Part shown: positions 62,886-64,000 of the stretch, piece by piece
How the letters are laid out: the number at the start of each line of letters is the position of its first letter
How positions within the stretch are numbered: position 1 is the stretch's first letter
DNA from: an uncultured beta proteobacterium
GTDB lineage: Bacteria; Pseudomonadota; Gammaproteobacteria; Burkholderiales; Burkholderiaceae_C
NCBI GenBank assembly: GCA_903938815.1
Contig: CAJAES010000040.1
Location: 1-64,000 of the forward strand
Length of the DNA stretch: 64,000 bases
Reading direction: 5' to 3'
Translations under genes and position numbers: made by a program
The notes under the pieces: generated by a model
Told to the model about the DNA's origin: nothing
Databases searched by the model: none
What the model saw: only the letters and a program-made list of their open reading frames with translations

Positions 62886-63923
62886 ATGCAGCCGAAGGAA
62901 GGCGCCCTGCCGAACATCGAGGACGTAGCCCAGGCGGCCGGCGTTTCCACGGCCACCGTGTCACGCGTCCTGAACCGCCCCGAGTCCGTCCGCGAGGCGC
63001 TGCGCCTGCGCGTGCTGGCGGCCGTGGCGCAGCTCGGCTACGTGCCGCATGCGGGCGCGCGCTCGCTGAAGCTGCAGCGCAGCGGCACCGTGGGGGCGGT
63101 GTTCCCGACGGTGGACAACGCCATCTTCGCGAAGGCCATCGAGGCGCTGCAGCAGCGCCTGGCCGACGCCGGGCTGCAGCTGCTCATCGCCACCTGCGGC
63201 TACGACCCCGTGGCCGAGGCGCGCCAGGCCATCAACCTGATGACGCGCGGCGCCGATGCGCTGGTGCTCTGCGGCGCAGGCCAGAGCCCCGAACTGCTGC
63301 AGGTGCTGCGCCAGCGCGAACTGCCCACCGTGCACGCCATGACGTATCCCGCGCCCGAAGGCCTGGTCAGCGTGGGCTTCGACAATGCACGCGCCGTGGG
63401 GCAGGCGGTGCGCTACCTGCTCGACCTGGGCCACCGCCACGTGGCCATGCTGGCCGGCGTGGCGCGCCACAACGACCGGGCCACCGCGCGCATTTCCGGC
63501 GTGCGGGCGGCGCTGGAGAAGTGCGGCCTCGCGCTCGCGCCGCAGCACCTGGTGGAGCGGCCCTACGGCCTGGCCGAGGCGCGGGAAGGGTTTCGCGTGC
63601 TGATGGCCAGCCGGCCCACGCCCACCGCCATCGTCTGCGGCAACGACGTGCTCGCCTTCGGCGCGCTGCTCGAGGCCCGCAAGCTGGGCATCGCCGTGCC
63701 CGAGGCGCTGTCCGTCGTCGGTTTCGACGACCTGGAGATGGCGCGCCACATCCACCCCACGCTCACCACCCTGCACGTGCCGACCGAGCAGCTCTGGCAC
63801 ACCGTGGCCGACCGCGTGATCGCGGCGCTGGAGCAGGCGCCGGTGCCGCCCGCCACCGAGGTGGAGGTGGAACTGGTGGTGCGCGAATCGACCGGGGTGG
63901 CGCCGCAGGGCGATCGGGGCTGA
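62886..63923 (+). CDS. LacI-family transcriptional regulator
   Basis: 345 residues from the ATG at 62886. HTH: IEDVAQAAGVSTATVSRVLNRP; hinge region LGYVPHAGARSLKL; ligand domain with GTVGAVFPTVDNAIFAKAIEAL, RGADALVLCGAG, PTAIVCGNDVLAFG and VVGFDDLEMARHIHP. Such regulators sense sugars, purines or related small molecules. Divergent from the ABC/dehydrogenase unit with a 173-bp gap holding two operators. The effector is unknown and may be the transported compound or an intermediate. Confidence 0.92.
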   Translation: MQPKEGALPNIEDVAQAAGVSTATVSRVLNRPESVREALRLRVLAAVAQLGYVPHAGARSLKLQRSGTVGAVFPTVDNAIFAKAIEALQQRLADAGLQLLIATCGYDPVAEARQAINLMTRGADALVLCGAGQSPELLQVLRQRELPTVHAMTYPAPEGLVSVGFDNARAVGQAVRYLLDLGHRHVAMLAGVARHNDRATARISGVRAALEKCGLALAPQHLVERPYGLAEAREGFRVLMASRPTPTAIVCGNDVLAFGALLEARKLGIAVPEALSVVGFDDLEMARHIHPTLTTLHVPTEQLWHTVADRVIAALEQAPVPPATEVEVELVVRESTGVAPQGDRG

Positions 63924-64000
63924 TTGCGGCGCTTGCCTTCCGGCTCCTGCCAACCTACCCCAACCCCGGCCCCGCGCCGGTCGCTCGCAGCCCGGCGCCT

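Overview
The window is very GC-rich, and third codon positions are almost always G or C. Genes are tightly packed, with many ATGA/GTGA start-stop overlaps. Several gene pairings are typical of Burkholderiales: suhB/trmJ/cysE, DUF3460-scpA, a cynABD-cynS locus with a CmpA/NrtA-type binding protein, and class III transaminase plus NitT/TauT-type ABC clusters. The best guess is a metabolically versatile betaproteobacterium of the Comamonadaceae or Sphaerotilaceae/Rubrivivax type. No rRNA, tRNA or CRISPR array was seen.

Layout. 1-2.0 kb: 5' part of a PAS sensor and a PGAP1-like alpha/beta hydrolase. 2.0-8.2 kb: a probable sugar-acid catabolic cluster (two RraA/HMG-aldolase-like proteins, an IlvD/Edd dehydratase, an NTF2-like protein) read leftwards from a divergent IclR regulator fused to an SMP-30/lactonase-like beta-propeller, followed by a bicupin. 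8.2-14.5 kb: one strongly coupled unit with a lipoamide-dehydrogenase-like flavoprotein, an IorAB-type molybdenum hydroxylase (2Fe-2S plus Tat-exported Mo subunit) and soxX-soxY-soxZ-soxA, without soxB or soxCD. The SoxY carrier arm has lost its GGCGG ending. 14.6-24.7 kb: housekeeping and small genes (VF530, an orphan PD-(D/E)XK protein, suhB, trmJ, cysE, two CMD-family proteins, a DadA-like oxidase, an exported haem-binding protein, an HD-GYP phosphodiesterase, an aspartoacylase-like protein).

24.8-37.4 kb: an orphan bciA-like 8-vinyl reductase behind scpA/DUF3460, CYTH-CHAD, SulP, YoaK, metG, a thioesterase, an exported M14 carboxypeptidase, CWC, UspA and an old-yellow-enzyme. 37.5-43.0 kb: a PAS histidine kinase and NarL-type regulator, then a cyanate uptake and cyanase operon with a perfect palindrome between the two. 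43.0-46.6 kb: zur divergent from znuCBA and a ZrgA-like zinc-binding protein. 46.7-50.5 kb: a class II aldolase, a diaminopropionate ammonia-lyase and phosphoglucomutase.

50.5-54.5 kb is an accessory island: a 5'-truncated Rhs protein with a C-terminal deaminase-type toxin and a presumed immunity gene, two PIN-domain toxin-antitoxin modules (one led by an XRE regulator with a perfect operator-like palindrome), a truncated conserved gene and an 11-codon remnant resembling a CHC2 primase. 54.6-63.9 kb is a catabolic cluster (Zn-alcohol dehydrogenase, omega-amino acid transaminase, SDR, HisD/HpsN-type dehydrogenase, NitT/TauT ABC transporter with two permeases) divergent from a LacI regulator. 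Two near-consensus LacI operators lie in the divergent promoter. The dehydrogenase set resembles dihydroxypropanesulfonate (hpsNOP) degradation, which is an inference.

The most unusual items are the molybdenum hydroxylase/partial Sox unit with its atypical SoxY, the Rhs-deaminase/immunity pair inside a toxin-antitoxin island, the IclR-SMP30 fusion, the LacI-controlled HisD-like cluster, and short tandem repeats that recur across or beside gene 3' ends.
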